Below, in pieces: positions 1 through 11,461 of a stretch of 64,000 nucleotides of DNA. A program made the position numbers and the translations under genes. The notes under the pieces were generated by a model, which was not told where the DNA came from, did not search any database, and saw only the letters and a program-made list of their open reading frames with translations. Origin of the DNA: Eumeta japonica (Eukaryota; Arthropoda; Insecta; Lepidoptera; Psychidae); the NCBI GenBank assembly GCA_005406025.1, contig BGZK01000713.1:243866-307865 (forward strand). The letters are read 5' to 3'. Each line of letters starts with the position of its first letter. The stretch's first letter is position 1.

Positions 1-2
1 TT

Positions 3-137
3 GTAAAGAATATAGATTATGTGCGCACAAAAAGACAACGAAGTCTCACACTGAAAGATATGGAACTAAATTCGACTGTCAGTACGAGTATCAAAACTAA
101 TATCTTCCACAAGCGGTACAATTCTGATTCGTGCTAG
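3..137 (+). CDS. Candidate C-terminal end of a coding exon (partial at window edge)
   Basis: A frame is open from base 3 to a TAG at 135-137, 44 codons, with no start inside the window. The composition is protein-like: a basic, Ser/Thr-rich stretch (RTKRQRSLTLKDMELNST) ending in RYNSDSC. That would suit a cytoplasmic tail, but no domain or family is recognisable. An AATAAA lies at 460-465, a plausible end for a short 3' UTR. A second frame (from base 2) is open for about 33 codons, so chance cannot be excluded. If real, this is the last exon of a plus-strand gene lying mostly upstream of the window. Seen: open frame, stop and polyadenylation signal. Inferred: coding status. Confidence 0.3.
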   Translation, partial: VKNIDYVRTKRQRSLTLKDMELNSTVSTSIKTNIFHKRYNSDSC

Positions 138-1500
138 TGTAAAAGTGACTTTCAAAGAAATTGAAATATATCCTAGGCAAAAATTTAACACTGTGGAGGA
201 GTCGCCTTGAGTGCAGGACGATGGGAGGGCGTTATATTTTCACCTATGGATCGAATCCTACCGAGTCTATTTCTTTTAATCATCAAATTTCATTCGCAGC
301 GTTATTTTTTTTATTTGTAGATCAAAGACTTCACACCATAAATCTTAGTGACGTAATACGTAAAGTAAAATTCCTCGGACTGTAGTAGGTACGTACGCCA
401 CATGTAGTGTGCGACGTCGACACTGCGTTGTTGAATATCCTTAACACGATAAAACAGAAAATAAAATATCGCCGATTGAATAGAGGGCATTACAGCAAAA
501 CCCTCGTGATTATTTGCATTAGAAATGGAAAAGGTTTTTTCTCTCAGCCATAATCGAGTGTACCGCGGCCGGGTTAGGGTCCCTCAGGAGAGCCGGCAGA
601 GGGTGGCCAGCACTGCCCGCTCGGGGAAGATCGACCCGTTTCGAATGGGATATTTTTATTACCAATTTTTGTTACTAATGATTTATATATGAAAAAGAGG
701 TTGCATTTCTCAGCCTTGTCTCTTATCAGTGCCGATCGTATGATATTATAATATATAAAATTCAATTTTCGTAATCTTTGATTTTGTTATGACACGAAAT
801 GCATAATTAGTAATAAGTGGATATAGGTATATATATATACATAGACATGTATTCCAAGGAAATAATCCGTATGTTACTCCTATATTAGAAAACATAAATG
901 TTACAAATGCTAGTGATATTTCTTGGGTGTCTGTATATCTGTTCTAATCTAAAATGCATTGTGATAGACCTCGCGAAATAATATTTGCATTTTGCCTTGA
1001 ATTTTAAGTTTATCGTAATCAAAAATAAATTTGTCACATGTACAAATTTTTGACTGTTATTAATTAAACGTCGAATATTTAAGTTTGTAATGTTTTCTGT
1101 AATGTGATTAAAAAGGCCTGGAATAATTTCGAGACATCGTGTATAAATGTAGTTAGAGACGAAAATAGAAGCATGCTGTTACAGACATCCACGCTCTTAA
1201 TGATAATTTGTGAATATATATATTATTTTGTTTTATAAAACGGACTAGGTTAAGAATTCTTTTGCGTTTTTATTGTATTTTGTGTATTTATTAAATAATT
1301 TGAATAGTTGTATTTTTATTACCCGGGAAGGAATTAGTTGTAAGGAATCATATATTTTGTAATGTTTGCTTGTTTTCGTACATTTGTTGTGTTTTTAGTA
1401 TTTTTATGTTGCTTGCTTTATTGTGTTTTGTCTTATTATATCATGAATATGAAAATTGTGATGCGCATGTGAGTTGCATATGAAATTGTGCTTTGGTAGG
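138..1500. other. AT-rich non-coding stretch, possible 3' UTR and flank
   Basis: No convincing reading frame. AATAAA motifs occur at 460-465 and 1024-1029, either of which could end a transcript using the candidate exon at 3-137. A GC-rich patch of about 85 bases (about 563-650) interrupts the AT-rich sequence and matches nothing I recognise. Low-complexity TA runs occur near 820-840 and 1215-1225. Confidence 0.4.
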
Positions 1501-1504
1501 AGTA

Positions 1505-2810
1505 CCAATTAGATGCCGCGAACCGCGGCGGTCGTTAGGGTACGACCGCGAATCGGTGTACAGAGCATATGTAGCGCTCATGCGTTGCACTGGTACGGCC
1601 GCCCCCGGCGCCTACCGGACGCCGAAGTGTCCGACGCGCCGCGCGCCTACCACGCTGCGGACGGCGGGGCGCCTACCCGGACATCGTGGGAACAATTATT
1701 CTAATTGTGAACCGATGCTTCGGGGGGCCCCTCGTCGATCGGAAAGACGACCCAGACGAGGGCCGGAGCGAGAAGAAGAGGACACCGGCTCACTGACGCA
1801 TGCGTGGCTGAGCCGTGCCTCCCCCCCCGCCCTCGTCAACCACCACTCCGCAACCCGGTGCCCCCCCCACCCGCCGCCGAGCGCATGCGCAATGACGCGC
1901 GCGCCCGAGGGTGGCCCGGCGTAGGCACCGGATTGAAGATTGAAGACCGATCGAAGAAAGAAGAAGGAAGAAGAAGATGGGTGATCGGAAAACGAAGAAG
2001 AGGTGAAGGACGCGGCTCGCTGACACGTACTGCCCTGGCTGCCGCCGTCCGACGCGTGGATAGCCTGATCAGCGGTCGGCAGGCGCGCTCGGTTAGATCT
2101 ACGCCAACGCGGGTCACCGATGCGTGCCGCCTTGATCCGGTCGGCGTCCACCAGCGTCCGACCACCGGCGGTCGGCTGCGTGTACGGCCTGTTCCGCGCC
2201 TCCCTCCCGCCCTCGGACACTACCTCTTCACAACCCGGTGCCCCCCACCCGACGCTGAGCGCATGCGCGGTGACGCGCGCCGCGGGTGGTCCAGCGTAGG
2301 CACCGGATCGACACCACGACAAGGGCTAGAGAGAAAAGAAGAGGTTGAGGGACACGGCTCGCTGACACGTACTGCCCTGGCTGCTGCCGTCCGACGCGTG
2401 GATAGCTTGATCAGCGGTCGGCAGGCGCGCTCGGTCAGATCTACGCCAACGCGGGTCACCGATGCGTGCCGCCTTGATCCGGTCGGCGTCCACCAGCGTC
2501 CGACCACCGGCGGTCGGCTGCGTGTCCAGCTTGAGCTGTGCCTCCCTCCCTCGTCGAGCACCAACCTACGCCGGAGCCCCTCCACCTGCCGGCGCCTGCG
2601 CAATGACCGCGCGCGCCCGCGTGTGGGTCGGCGACTTGGCTCCGGCAAGATGTCAATCAATGGATCCAAAAACGGACCATTGCCACCTGAGCCGTCGGGG
2701 TCGTATCCCCGACGAGAAGACGCCCGGGCATGAGGCAACAGTAAGTCCTCCGTCCCGTACCTGCACCCACAACTAAGGGTGTGGAAGCCCCACGAGCGAG
2801 CGAGCGAGCT
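1505..2810. repeat. GC-rich block with degenerate repeated units, probably part of a mobile element
   Basis: Base composition jumps to strongly GC-rich between AT-rich flanks. A module with a C-run and an ACCCGGTGCCCC core followed by GCGCATGCGC and TAGGCACCGGAT occurs at about 1816-1940 and again at about 2196-2315. A more diverged version lies at about 2538-2650. Purine-rich separators (GAAGAAGAGG-like) precede each unit. Long frames run on both strands (for example 1804-2733 plus and 2220-2828 minus), but they overlap heavily, are rich in Arg, Pro and Gly, and follow the repeats. I treat them as by-products of GC content. A (CGAG)4 run at 2794-2809 ends the block. Element class is unknown. 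Confidence 0.6.
2009..2650. repeat. 342-bp tandem duplication
   Basis: The segment from about 2010 to 2175 recurs at about 2352-2517, an offset of 342 bases, with only about three differences by eye over some 165 bases. It starts at GCGGCTCGCTGACACG and runs through a GTCCACCAGCGTCC core. The remainder of each unit carries the more diverged C-run module. The much higher identity of this half suggests recent duplication or gene conversion. Confidence 0.85.
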
Positions 2811-3109
2811 CATGCGTGAAAAATGCAAAGTGCATGGTCACATTCCCCAGATTAAAATATATGCAACTCATATGTGCAGGCGGATGCGCCATCTATAAAT
2901 TGCAGAATTAAATAGAATTCGTCCGTAGTTGTACTCCGACCGCCACATTTGAAGTTCGTGCTGTAATAAAGTAGTCTGATTATTTGAAAATGTTGTTCAT
3001 CATTTTGCCTACACATTATAAGAAATCCATTCTCTAAGGCGACTGTACAAGAAATCCGAGATGCGGGTTTATGCGGCGGTAGCTAAAATAGCCGTTACAT
3101 ACACTAAAT
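2811..3109 (+). other. 3' flank of GC-rich block with polyadenylation signal
   Basis: Composition falls back to AT-rich. It contains GCGGATGCGCCATCTATA at about 2880-2897 and an AATAAA at 2965-2970. The layout (GC-rich body, then AATAAA) would suit the end of a retroelement transcript or LTR, but no terminal repeats or target-site duplication were found. Confidence 0.25.
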
Positions 3110-4245
3110 GGGAAAAGTCACGTGAATGAGCGCTGGATGAAAATTTCGAAAGTTTCTTCCATGTAAGGATGAGTTGCAGATGACAATGTTATTGCAATTG
3201 AATATATGATTGAGTATGAAAAAGAAAATTAAATTACGATAAACAAAATTGTGAAGATACTAAAATGTATGAAAGTTGGAAAAGCTGCCGGGGTATGATG
3301 ATTTCGTCAGAGATGCTGACGAGCGAATGGGGTATAGTAGCAAGCTTGTTGTACGAGCTTTCTAATAAGTGCTGGAATAGCCGTAGGGTACTTAATGACT
3401 GATGCAAAGCCGTCGTTGTAAACCCTTTTCAAAGGGAAAGGCTCACGGCAGGTTTGAATAAATTACCGCCTAATAAGCCTCCTCAACGTCTTTGACCAAC
3501 TACATATGTGCGAAAATCATTATTGAAAGGGTTGTGGATGAGACTGAAAATAAAGTCTGAGATGAACAAGCGGGATTTCAAAAAGGAAAGGGGTGTATAG
3601 ACCAACTTATTTCTCTATGAAGTATAACAAAAAAAAAAATTTGACAATGGTCCAAAGGTTTGAAATTACAAATTTTGTTTGAAATGAAGGTTTACGATAG
3701 AGTGAAAAAATGATCTATGGAGAATCCTATTCTTGTATGGTGTGAATAGTGGATTGACAAAGGCACTCCACTATTCATACCATATAGCAATTCCCAAGCA
3801 ATTCCTATATAGTGAAAGTAAATGTGGTGGAGATGCGATCTCTGCGTAATAATGTGAAGTGTCTCTAAAAGATAGACGTAGGAGCAGTGATATCAGAGAG
3901 CGTTGTGGTTTAAAGAAAGAAATATGCAGTGGCTAATGTAGAAAAAAGTATGTTGTAGTGGTTTGACCGTTGGGAAATGATGAATGAAAGTAGACGGACA
4001 AAATAAATCTCTATAGCAAATTTGTGTGAAGAAAAGGTCGGAAAGAATCATCCTAGAAAATCTTATGCAGACCATATTGGGGTCATATTAAAAATGAACC
4101 AAATTTGAAGCACCCAAAACATGCATTACATGAAAATATTGATAAACATCAGTTCAGAAAGAGACATGCAAAGATCGTATCATGTGGATGTTTGTAGTCT
4201 CTGCCTACCCTTCTCGGAAAAAGGGTGAGTTTAAATTATATTATT
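3110..4245 (+). mobile_element. Decayed RTE-like LINE, reverse transcriptase 3' half
   Basis: Translation across frames gives the conserved order of a lepidopteran non-LTR reverse transcriptase. It shows KILKCMKVGKAAGYD (about 3250), IVASLLYELSNKCWNSRRV (about 3335), then NDLWRILFLYGVNSGL (about 3710), and a C-terminal tail with GKNHPRKSYADHIGVILK (about 4040) and ERDMQRSYHVDVCSLCLPF (about 4160). The domain carrying the YADD catalytic box is deleted between about 3840 and 3890, and many stops and frameshifts are present, so it is inactive. The 5' half is missing, which is typical 5' truncation. A second copy of the same family lies on the minus strand at 46.7-47.2 kb. Assignment to RTE rather than a neighbouring clade is from memory of the family and less sure than the LINE call. 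Confidence 0.85.
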
Positions 4246-5190
4246 ACTATTGACTTTTCCTTTTACAGCGAAGTTGAAAGATTTCAGAAAAAATAATTAT
4301 TGCAAGCACATATTCGTCAAAATGATCTCATAGGATTTTCTGCTGCAGATGTATGGAAATGGTCGCCCTCGTCGAAGCCCGCGTTACTGTCGCCCCGATA
4401 CGATATATCTGCATAGAAAATTTCGTTTGAAAAATTCGGTGACCGTTTTTTTCTCCGCGCCGAATCTACATAGGACAGGGGTGGGCAAAATCAACTCTCG
4501 CCCAAAGTGCCGATGGCATTGTGATAATGTTTTCCGTGGACCGCGGTTTTTCTCGGAGGAAAATCCAGTTTTTTTCTGGGTTAACCGAAAACTTATAGAC
4601 GGCAAGTTTTATTTGTGAGAACGGTTACGTTCTGTTACTTACTATATTGAGGTGAATACCAATTTATTCCAACTTACCAAGGAAAATATGGGGTTGAAAA
4701 TAATTTAAGTTTATTTTATAATATTTCGTATTGTTGCCACTTACTGCTCATATTGTTATATGGGTTTTTACGAGTTCTACATAAGAAAATCTATTGTATA
4801 GTTGTAAAAAAGAAATTAAACGGTGATAGCCTAGTCAGAGCTTCGATTTAATTAACTTCCATTGTCATGGGTGATGATGGCCAAGTGGCTAAATAGTTGA
4901 AACTATCGTATTAGAATTTTTATCTCGACGGGTGCAGTAATAAAATTTTAATTTTAAATAAAGCAAAAACCACTCTTTCCTCTCTGAAAAAGCGGACTAA
5001 GCCGCCATCGTCTCGGACAGGTCGATTTAGCAAATCTTGACTCGCACTGGGTCAGGTAAGCCCCCAATTTGAAATAAAAACATTGTGGCTTTACCTTATC
5101 ATATTGAAGAACTATATTTTTTTTTTCAGAATTATTTCAATTCAAATCTTGGATCGTGGTTTAAGTACTCGAGAACGTGTTAGTTTGATA
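4246..5190. other. Non-coding; old repeat pieces suspected
   Basis: No gene is supported. The 89-codon frame at 4349-4618 has an equally long antisense counterpart and no recognisable motif. At 4878-4888 the 11-mer TGGCCAAGTGG fits a Pol III A box, but no acceptable B box follows, so a SINE call is not supported. A good pyrimidine tract followed by CAG ends at about 5128, with no open frame after it worth calling. Confidence 0.3.
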
Positions 5191-5194
5191 CTTA

Positions 5195-5770
5195 TTAAAC
5201 ATGTGGTTCGTACGAATATAACACGCACAAAAATAAATCTCTACCGAAGAGATTGACACTTCGTACATAAGTAAATATTATTTTATGGACTATAGATAAT
5301 AAACTTTCCATAACGTGGCTATATAGTGAACACATAATGAATTTATAAGCTACTACCTTTTGTCTGCAGCTCCGCCCGTGTAGACACGTAATTAACCTCT
5401 CATTTCCTATATCGACTAATCTTGCTATCATTGATAGCAATCCGGTCCCGTTTCGATTTAATATCCAATTTCACAGTTAGTTCCGATTCAAATCCTGTAT
5501 CTCTATTTTTTGCAATCGCGCTATCGCTCTCGATTATGATATCGATCCCGATTTCAGCTCTGGTTTCTTGTTAATTATTGCACAGATACTGCTTAGTGGG
5601 AGGTATGAAATATCGTGCATATAATACAGAATATATTCTATCTGTGTGCTTAATTTCATCTAAATCTGTCCTGCCATTTATGCGTGATTGAATTAGAAAT
5701 AACTAAACACCGATACAAAGTATAACATTTGTAATATTTTAATTATAGGATATAATACTAAAAAAGACGT
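5195..5770. repeat. Degenerate dispersed repeat of lepidopteran type
   Basis: TCTGCAGCTCCGCCCGTGT at about 5364 and TTCATCTAAATCTGTCCTGC at about 5655 are decayed forms of phrases I know from dispersed lepidopteran elements (a 'cgcggcttcgcccgcgtg' start and a 'tttcatctaaatccgt' tail). Related phrases recur at 6.35-6.66 kb and 26.04 kb. The middle (about 5440-5570) is a degenerate TTCCGATTC/CTCGATT run like those at 25.0, 42.0 and 50.6 kb. No open frame survives. Confidence 0.45.
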
Positions 5771-6229
5771 CTTGAAAAAGACATTACTGTTCGTCTTGAT
5801 TTCCTATGGTTTTTTTATTAATAAACCGTTATTATCAGTCATATTGTAACAATTGGACTGTTGACGCTCTCTTTGACTTTCTCTTTCGCCCCCCTCTACC
5901 CTCCTTCACCTTATTTTACTCTCAAGCCTCCCTTTCAATCTCATCGCCTACTCTTATACCACTTATTCTTTAAACAAAGCTAACAATTAGCATGGCCGAC
6001 AGAATTAAATTAAATTAATAACTTTTAAATCTTCTAGTTATAAGGAGTCATACTCATGAACATACAAAGAAATTAACAGTGACCTTTATTTTACGTAACA
6101 TGGAATTTTATCAGTTTTCTAAATTTAATCAAAATGGGATGTCATTGTCATCATGGGTTATAAGTAGATAGAAAAACAAACAGAAAGATTAACAAACAAT
6201 GATCTGTATATGAAAAAATGTGTGTTCTA
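5771..6229. other. Non-coding with a pyrimidine-rich tract
   Basis: A C/T-rich run of about 95 bases lies at 5866-5960 (CTCTCTTTGACTTTCTC onwards). The rest is AT-rich and featureless. Confidence 0.4.
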
Positions 6230-6685
6230 TTAGTATACTAAAATTCATTGAAACCAACGTAACCGCCAGCAATAAAACCAGCAATAAAAAAACATACAAA
6301 CGAACAGATAGATAAAGAAACAAAAAGCAACTTTTGTCCCGTAACTAGTGTCAATCTATGTGTACGCCAGATTTCATCCAAATCGATACAGCCAATTAGG
6401 AGCGAAAACGTAACAGATACATAGACAGACAGAAACACTTCAACATCTAGCTTATATACTATAAAATGGTGTTTTAACACCATAGTACACTTAAGTTCAT
6501 TAAAATCAATGTAAGTATTGTTGAGCTATTAACAAATAAACAAACGAACAAACATACAAACAAACTAAAAGTATACTATGTGCTTTCCCGGGAGTAAAAT
6601 TATCTACATAGCGAATTTCATCTAAATCGCTTCAGCGGTTTAAGCGTGAAATATAACTGACAGACAAACTGACAGATTTATTTTA
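6230..6685. repeat. Two diverged copies of a LINE-tail-like repeat
   Basis: Two modules follow one another. Each has an AAACAAAC-type run, then a TTTCATC(C/T)AAATCG phrase (about 6370 and 6618), then ACAGACAGA-type runs (about 6423 and 6658). The second includes a (CAAA)n-like stretch at 6533-6567. This pattern is familiar from 3' ends of dispersed lepidopteran elements; the exact family is not determined. Confidence 0.5.
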
Positions 6686-6691
6686 GCATTG

Positions 6692-6760
6692 ACGGTCTCT
6701 TGGCTAGGAATAGGATATCTGACGGAGGGGCGAAGGTGGACGAAGGGAAAGTGGGTGAAG
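6692..6760 (+). repeat. Dispersed repeat family B, 3' part
   Basis: GGTCTCTTGG followed by AGGAATAGGATATCTGACGG matches the 36.4-kb copy almost exactly, and the following GGGGCGAAGGTGGA run matches it loosely. Other copies lie at 22.9, 29.5 and 50.1 kb. Confidence 0.6.
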
Positions 6761-6889
6761 AAAAGGAGAATCAATTCTTTCCTCTAATAATATTATTTTC
6801 ATAGGAACAAAGAAAAATATTGACGCCGATCGTTGAATGAAACCAAACATGGGTTTAGATCAAACAATGGACGTATACAGACTCGCCAT

Positions 6890-7130
6890 AAACATCCACC
6901 TTTATTTGTGACCATGCAACTTTAGGAAAATATTTGCGTAGAGCTTACGCGACACGCACCTACGGATGCAGCAGTGCATGCGGCGGCTGCGCCCAATAGA
7001 TGCCAGTTCCACCATTGACGTGTGTCTTTGTGCCCGTCTTTGTGTTGAGCGCCATTGTGTCCCCCATCGTGAGGTGAACAAATTGAACTGCACACACCTG
7101 CTTGTTTTAGACACTTCTGATGTGCCGGTG
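6890..7130. promoter_or_regulatory. CpG-richer island without ORF, candidate regulatory element
   Basis: Composition rises above the AT-rich surroundings and no coding frame is credible. It contains TTTGTG-type motifs and a CCATTGTG at 7052-7059, a motif that recurs in other islands of this window. Regulatory status is inferred from composition and motif recurrence only. Confidence 0.22.
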
Positions 7131-8465
7131 TAAAAGGTTTATCTATTATATTTTTGCCAATTGCAGTTTTTGATTTTTGTGCTATAAATAGATATTAATA
7201 TGAATAACAGGTTTAATTGTTTTGTGAACTATATGTATAGATAATCCAATAACTTTCGTAAAATAATTGTTAATACAATTCAATTTGTGAGCTTATGAAG
7301 CAGTTTCCATCTTCTGGGTAAAATATTAAATTGACGTACAAGAATATGATATACGGGATTTGTGTACTCATTGCTTATCTCAGATACAATCGCAATTAAA
7401 TTTAAGATAAAAATTTTGGATAGAAATAGCCATTATTAACCTAACTAAAATCGGATTGTATAAACAACAACTAATTCCATTTTAAAATTTTATTTTGCAC
7501 GATTAGTTAGTATTTTGACATTTGTGTCATTATATTTTTATCTCACATTTTAGGCTACATTTTTTTTTATCTACATATCCTACTGGCAACAAAATATGAA
7601 AATAGTTTCTCCTTTCTGGTCTATGGCCAGAATTACATTTTTGTTATTTTCTTTCATTTTAAAGTATGATGTTGCCACTGATCACCCGCATCGTGAGCGA
7701 CTGGCGTGCCACCCCTTTTGTCATTTTGACAATTGCCACAATCAGGAGACGGTTTTCAGACAAAAAAAAAAAGAAACAATCGCCACAAACACAACCCTCA
7801 GGTCACAATGGCGGGTGAATTTGAAAATAATGCACGACGAAAATAAACGAAAAAGTTAATACAAAACAAAATGGTTTTTGGTATTTATTTATTTACGGGG
7901 TGACTTCACCCGGCGTCGTTATTGGCTATTGTCGGCGAATTTCACGCGTTCGGCACGATCGCATCAAACCGTCCCGTGATCCTAATTTAATCTATTTCGT
8001 AGTCACTATGAAATGGTTGTATTAAAGATGTATGGTATATTAAATTTAGATTCGTCACTAATATCTGCATATTTATTTTATAATGGGTAGATATACAATA
8101 GTTTTAATATTATGAAATTCATATAAAACATAATCATTGATCCGGCAAATATGAGAGTGAGACTCCCGCATCCACGCTTTCATACCGTCGAATAGTCATT
8201 TCAAACGTTATGATGTCACTTTCTTGTAAATATGTATCGTAAAAAAATAAAATCGTATGATATCGACTCAAATATATGCCGATGATCAATTAGTGAATGC
8301 ATTTTTAGTAAAATTATTTTCTATGAAACCATATATCCTACTAACACATTTTAATTTATATTATAAATTATTCACTTAGAAAGTTGTAGGAATTACAGAA
8401 AATTCTCAACTTTTAAATTTATTAAGCTGCACATTAAAACTTTAGAAAAATAAGACAATTTGTCT
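7131..8465. other. AT-rich filler with one small island
   Basis: The segment is mostly AT-rich and featureless. About 7640-7985 is a moderately CpG-rich island with CACAATGG at 7804-7811 and CGTTATTGGCTATTGTCGGC at about 7916. No gene is supported; the 87-codon frame at 7596-7859 shows no motif. Confidence 0.3.
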
Positions 8466-8469
8466 ATAG

Positions 8470-8578
8470 ATTTTCATCATAATCCACGAAGAAATAGATG
8501 AATTTACATAGAGAGAAACAGACAGACATGATGAAATTACAAGGTTTCCATATTTTTCTTGCGACTACGGAACCCTAA
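8470..8578. repeat. Dispersed repeat family A, 3' fragment
   Basis: CAGACAGACATGATGAAATT, then a pyrimidine stretch and GACTACGGAACCCTAAT at about 8564-8580, correspond to the end of the element at 11.46-12.10 kb (ATGACGAAACT ... GCTTCGGAACCCTAA). Confidence 0.5.
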
Positions 8579-8764
8579 TAATATCATAACATTTTGGTAT
8601 AAATAATTGCACTAAGTACACGAAACCCCAAAAGCAAGTTGTAAATCACTAACCAATTTAACAACGTGACACGCGTGAACAAAAAGGATGCTTTTTTTTG
8701 CATAAATTGTTTTATTAAACGAGAAAATCGGATTTCGCAAATTTGAGACGGCATTTGTATTTCA

Positions 8765-8935
8765 GTTTTCAATTACAATTGCGCCGTCGCGCGCCTTATC
8801 CGCTGGCGATATTTAACGCTATCAGAGCGGGAGAACACCATGCTTATGGAGCTTTGACAATGAGAAAATTATGCGTGTAATGAATAATTCACGGCCGCTG
8901 GGCGTGGGCGGGCGGAGGTTGCTGTACATTTATTT
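8765..8935. promoter_or_regulatory. CpG-rich island, candidate regulatory element
   Basis: It contains GCGCCGTCGCGCGCC, then TAATGAATAATTCACGGCCGC, then GGGCGTGGGCGGGCGGAGG, a run of GC-box/KLF-like motifs. No reading frame of interest. The function is inferred. Confidence 0.3.
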
Positions 8936-9770
8936 TATGTGCAAACTGTGTAAATATTATTAAAAACAAGTGTAACATGAAGCAGAACTACGTAATTTGC
9001 AAGTTAGGGATTAGTGTTTTTTTATTATTTATTAATTTTTATTCGCAAATTTGTGACCAATTATTGACTAAAAACTATTTAGGAGCTGCTCGACAGCCGC
9101 ATCGTAATAGCTTTGTTGTCTACAGTGCATTTTAATGTAAATGTAACGTTAATGTGTCAAATAATTAGTGGGAAGATAATATAAATACCCACGAGAGTTC
9201 CTTTTACGTGTGTGAATTAATTTCTGCATTGCTCATTCAACAATATGTACTTTGAATACTTACAAAAAAAATCACGTATATAGAAAAGAAAATACTATAC
9301 TTTGAAGACCTCAGAAGACTCGACGAATGGGGTCAAAGTTGAATAACTTATTATTCGACTACTAAAATTAAATAAAACGTGTTGTTTACTTATTGGCGTT
9401 TCGGTGGTGCATTAATCAGTGGCTAAAACCAAAATTCTTTCATTTATCAAATAATGATGTTCATTGTTTAGAAACATTATTTTTTCTAATATACAACTTC
9501 TAGTATGCAGCTTGTTTAATTTAAAGCATCACTATTATTCTAAAATGTTTTTTTGTAAAAACTCTGGAGAAAGAATCTGGAGAAAAGAATCCCATTTTAC
9601 GACAAAAAGCAACACATGCACCGAAATAGTCTCAAAATGTTCCGTTTTTTAAATTTAAACACAACACTAAAAACTATTCAGTGCCTGTATGCAGACTTAA
9701 CAAGTGCTATGAGAACCTAACAATTTAAAAGCCACAAATACCAATATAACAAAAATAGTCCAGTTAGTTG
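8936..9770. other. AT-rich non-coding stretch
   Basis: Nothing recognisable. The 62-codon frame at 9464-9652 is short and lacks motifs. Confidence 0.4.
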
Positions 9771-9774
9771 AATG

Positions 9775-9930
9775 CGAACGAGTATAGCATGTGGCGACAC
9801 GGTGTCTGCCTGCGCCCGCGCCGGAATGCGGTCCCGGGGGCAGGAGGGGCGGAAGACTTAGAGAGGGCAGCTCCGGAGTGCCGGCGGGGCGAGGAAGGAG
9901 AGGCGGGGGCGGCGCGAGCGGATTCCTTTT
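9775..9930. promoter_or_regulatory. GC-rich island with GC-box-like motifs
   Basis: An isolated, strongly GC-rich patch with GAGGGGCGGAAG (about 9846), GGCGGGGCGAGG (about 9883) and GGCGGGGGCGGCGCGAGCGG (about 9901). It could be a CpG-island promoter or an enhancer. Proline-rich minus-strand frames across it follow from the G-runs and are not taken as genes. Confidence 0.35.
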
Positions 9931-11461
9931 GAAATCTCGTAGCAGATATGTAGGTGTGAGATGAAACACCCACGTGATCTGTATCGACCCTTTTAAATTG
10001 TTTGATTAAGCGAATTCTTTCGAACAGGTGTTGTATCGGATTGGAATTTAGTGGATAGGTATTGTACCTACTAAAGTTAAAAACATTTATGGTAAACTTC
10101 GACATATTAATATACTAGAGAAGTTAACAAAATATGATGATTTCTAACTTTGGCAATTAAAATTGCAAGCAATAACGGTAAAGGCTTTACGGACGCATAC
10201 ATATTTTTATCATTTAATTTTAAAATTTTAAAATTTTAATGCATTCGTAAGATGAACAATTATGTATATTGTAAATTAAGTGTTATAACGCTTTGATATT
10301 AATGCCAAAGAAGCAAAATCACTCATTTGAAGGAACTATTGTAGTTCAGTTTTAAAAAAATAAATTAAAAGTATTACAGTTAAACCTAACTGTTTGGCTG
10401 TATTTATGTCACGGTCGACTTTTCCAACGGCAATGATTGTAATTGCTATCAAGATGAAATTTGTCATAGTTGCAGAAATCGTTCGCTGTCATCTTCTCTA
10501 GGTGAAATATTGTGTAATATTTTTTATTGGGATTTAATATTACCTAAACTACAAAAAAGGTTTCTGTTTACGTTTGTTATGTTTCTTTTAGGGTATCGTT
10601 TAAAAGGGCTTGTTTTGAAGAACTAAAATTTTAAGTTCTATTACTTTGTAATTTACTGGCCACAATCAATGCACAAAACGTATCATTCCTCTCTTGGATC
10701 ACTTCGGTTACAACATATTCGTAAGTACTTTCGTTGGCTATGACCATATAATATAATATGATATTGTTTATATACGAATAATATTGTATAACAATCGTGA
10801 ATAATTAATTAATACTTTATTTATGATCTAGTACGCTCGTCTGCTGCACAGGAGACGCTAATCCCGGCGCGAATGGTTTTTCTTTTAGAGCAAATATGAA
10901 AACAAGCATTCACGTTTATACTCTAAAGTATTTTTATTTATGTCCATAATAATGTAGCTAGTATATCCTCTGACGTAAAGGAAAAACACGTAAACTTTAA
11001 ACGAAAAAAAATTAAAAATATTTTTAGGTTTTGTGAAGGTGAGAGAATTTCAAGCCAGAAAACTCTTTGTTACAACTCATTTAATGATTCTATAATTAGG
11101 TAACCGAATATAATATTTAATGAAATACCTCTACGACTAGTCAATCTAATAGAATATTGCAGATAGAACAAAATTGAAGGAACATAAGAAGGCCTTTTAA
11201 AACGTCACAAGATAAAATCATATACAAAGACTACAAGGCAAAAGAATCTTCTAAGAATATTAAATATTTAAGCAGGAAGACAACCGTGTACTACTTGTAG
11301 CACTAGGGTACAGAGCAGAAAAAAAGAAAATAGGCTAACCTATATTCACTTAAAGAAATTTATTGGATCAAGACATGCAATATTGTAGTGGGAGTCGTCA
11401 AGACTGGATTAAGTGAAAATAAAACAAAAACTGGGCAAGAGAATGACAGCTATGCTCGTTA
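9931..11461. other. AT-rich non-coding stretch
   Basis: No credible coding frame. A TTTTAAAATTTTAAAATTTTAA run at about 10217-10238 is simple AT palindromic repetition. A small GC-richer patch lies at about 10830-10880. Confidence 0.4.

Noticed and set aside
1804..2733. 309-codon frame in the GC-rich block, with 208- and 202-codon frames on the other strand
   Set aside because: Overlapping long frames on both strands follow from GC richness and the tandem units. Composition is Arg/Pro/Gly-rich and no domain is seen.
4878..4888. Pol III A-box-like TGGCCAAGTGG
   Set aside because: No B box at proper distance and no SINE tail.
9697..10105. Proline-rich minus-strand frames
   Set aside because: They arise from G-runs in the GC island; no start context or family.
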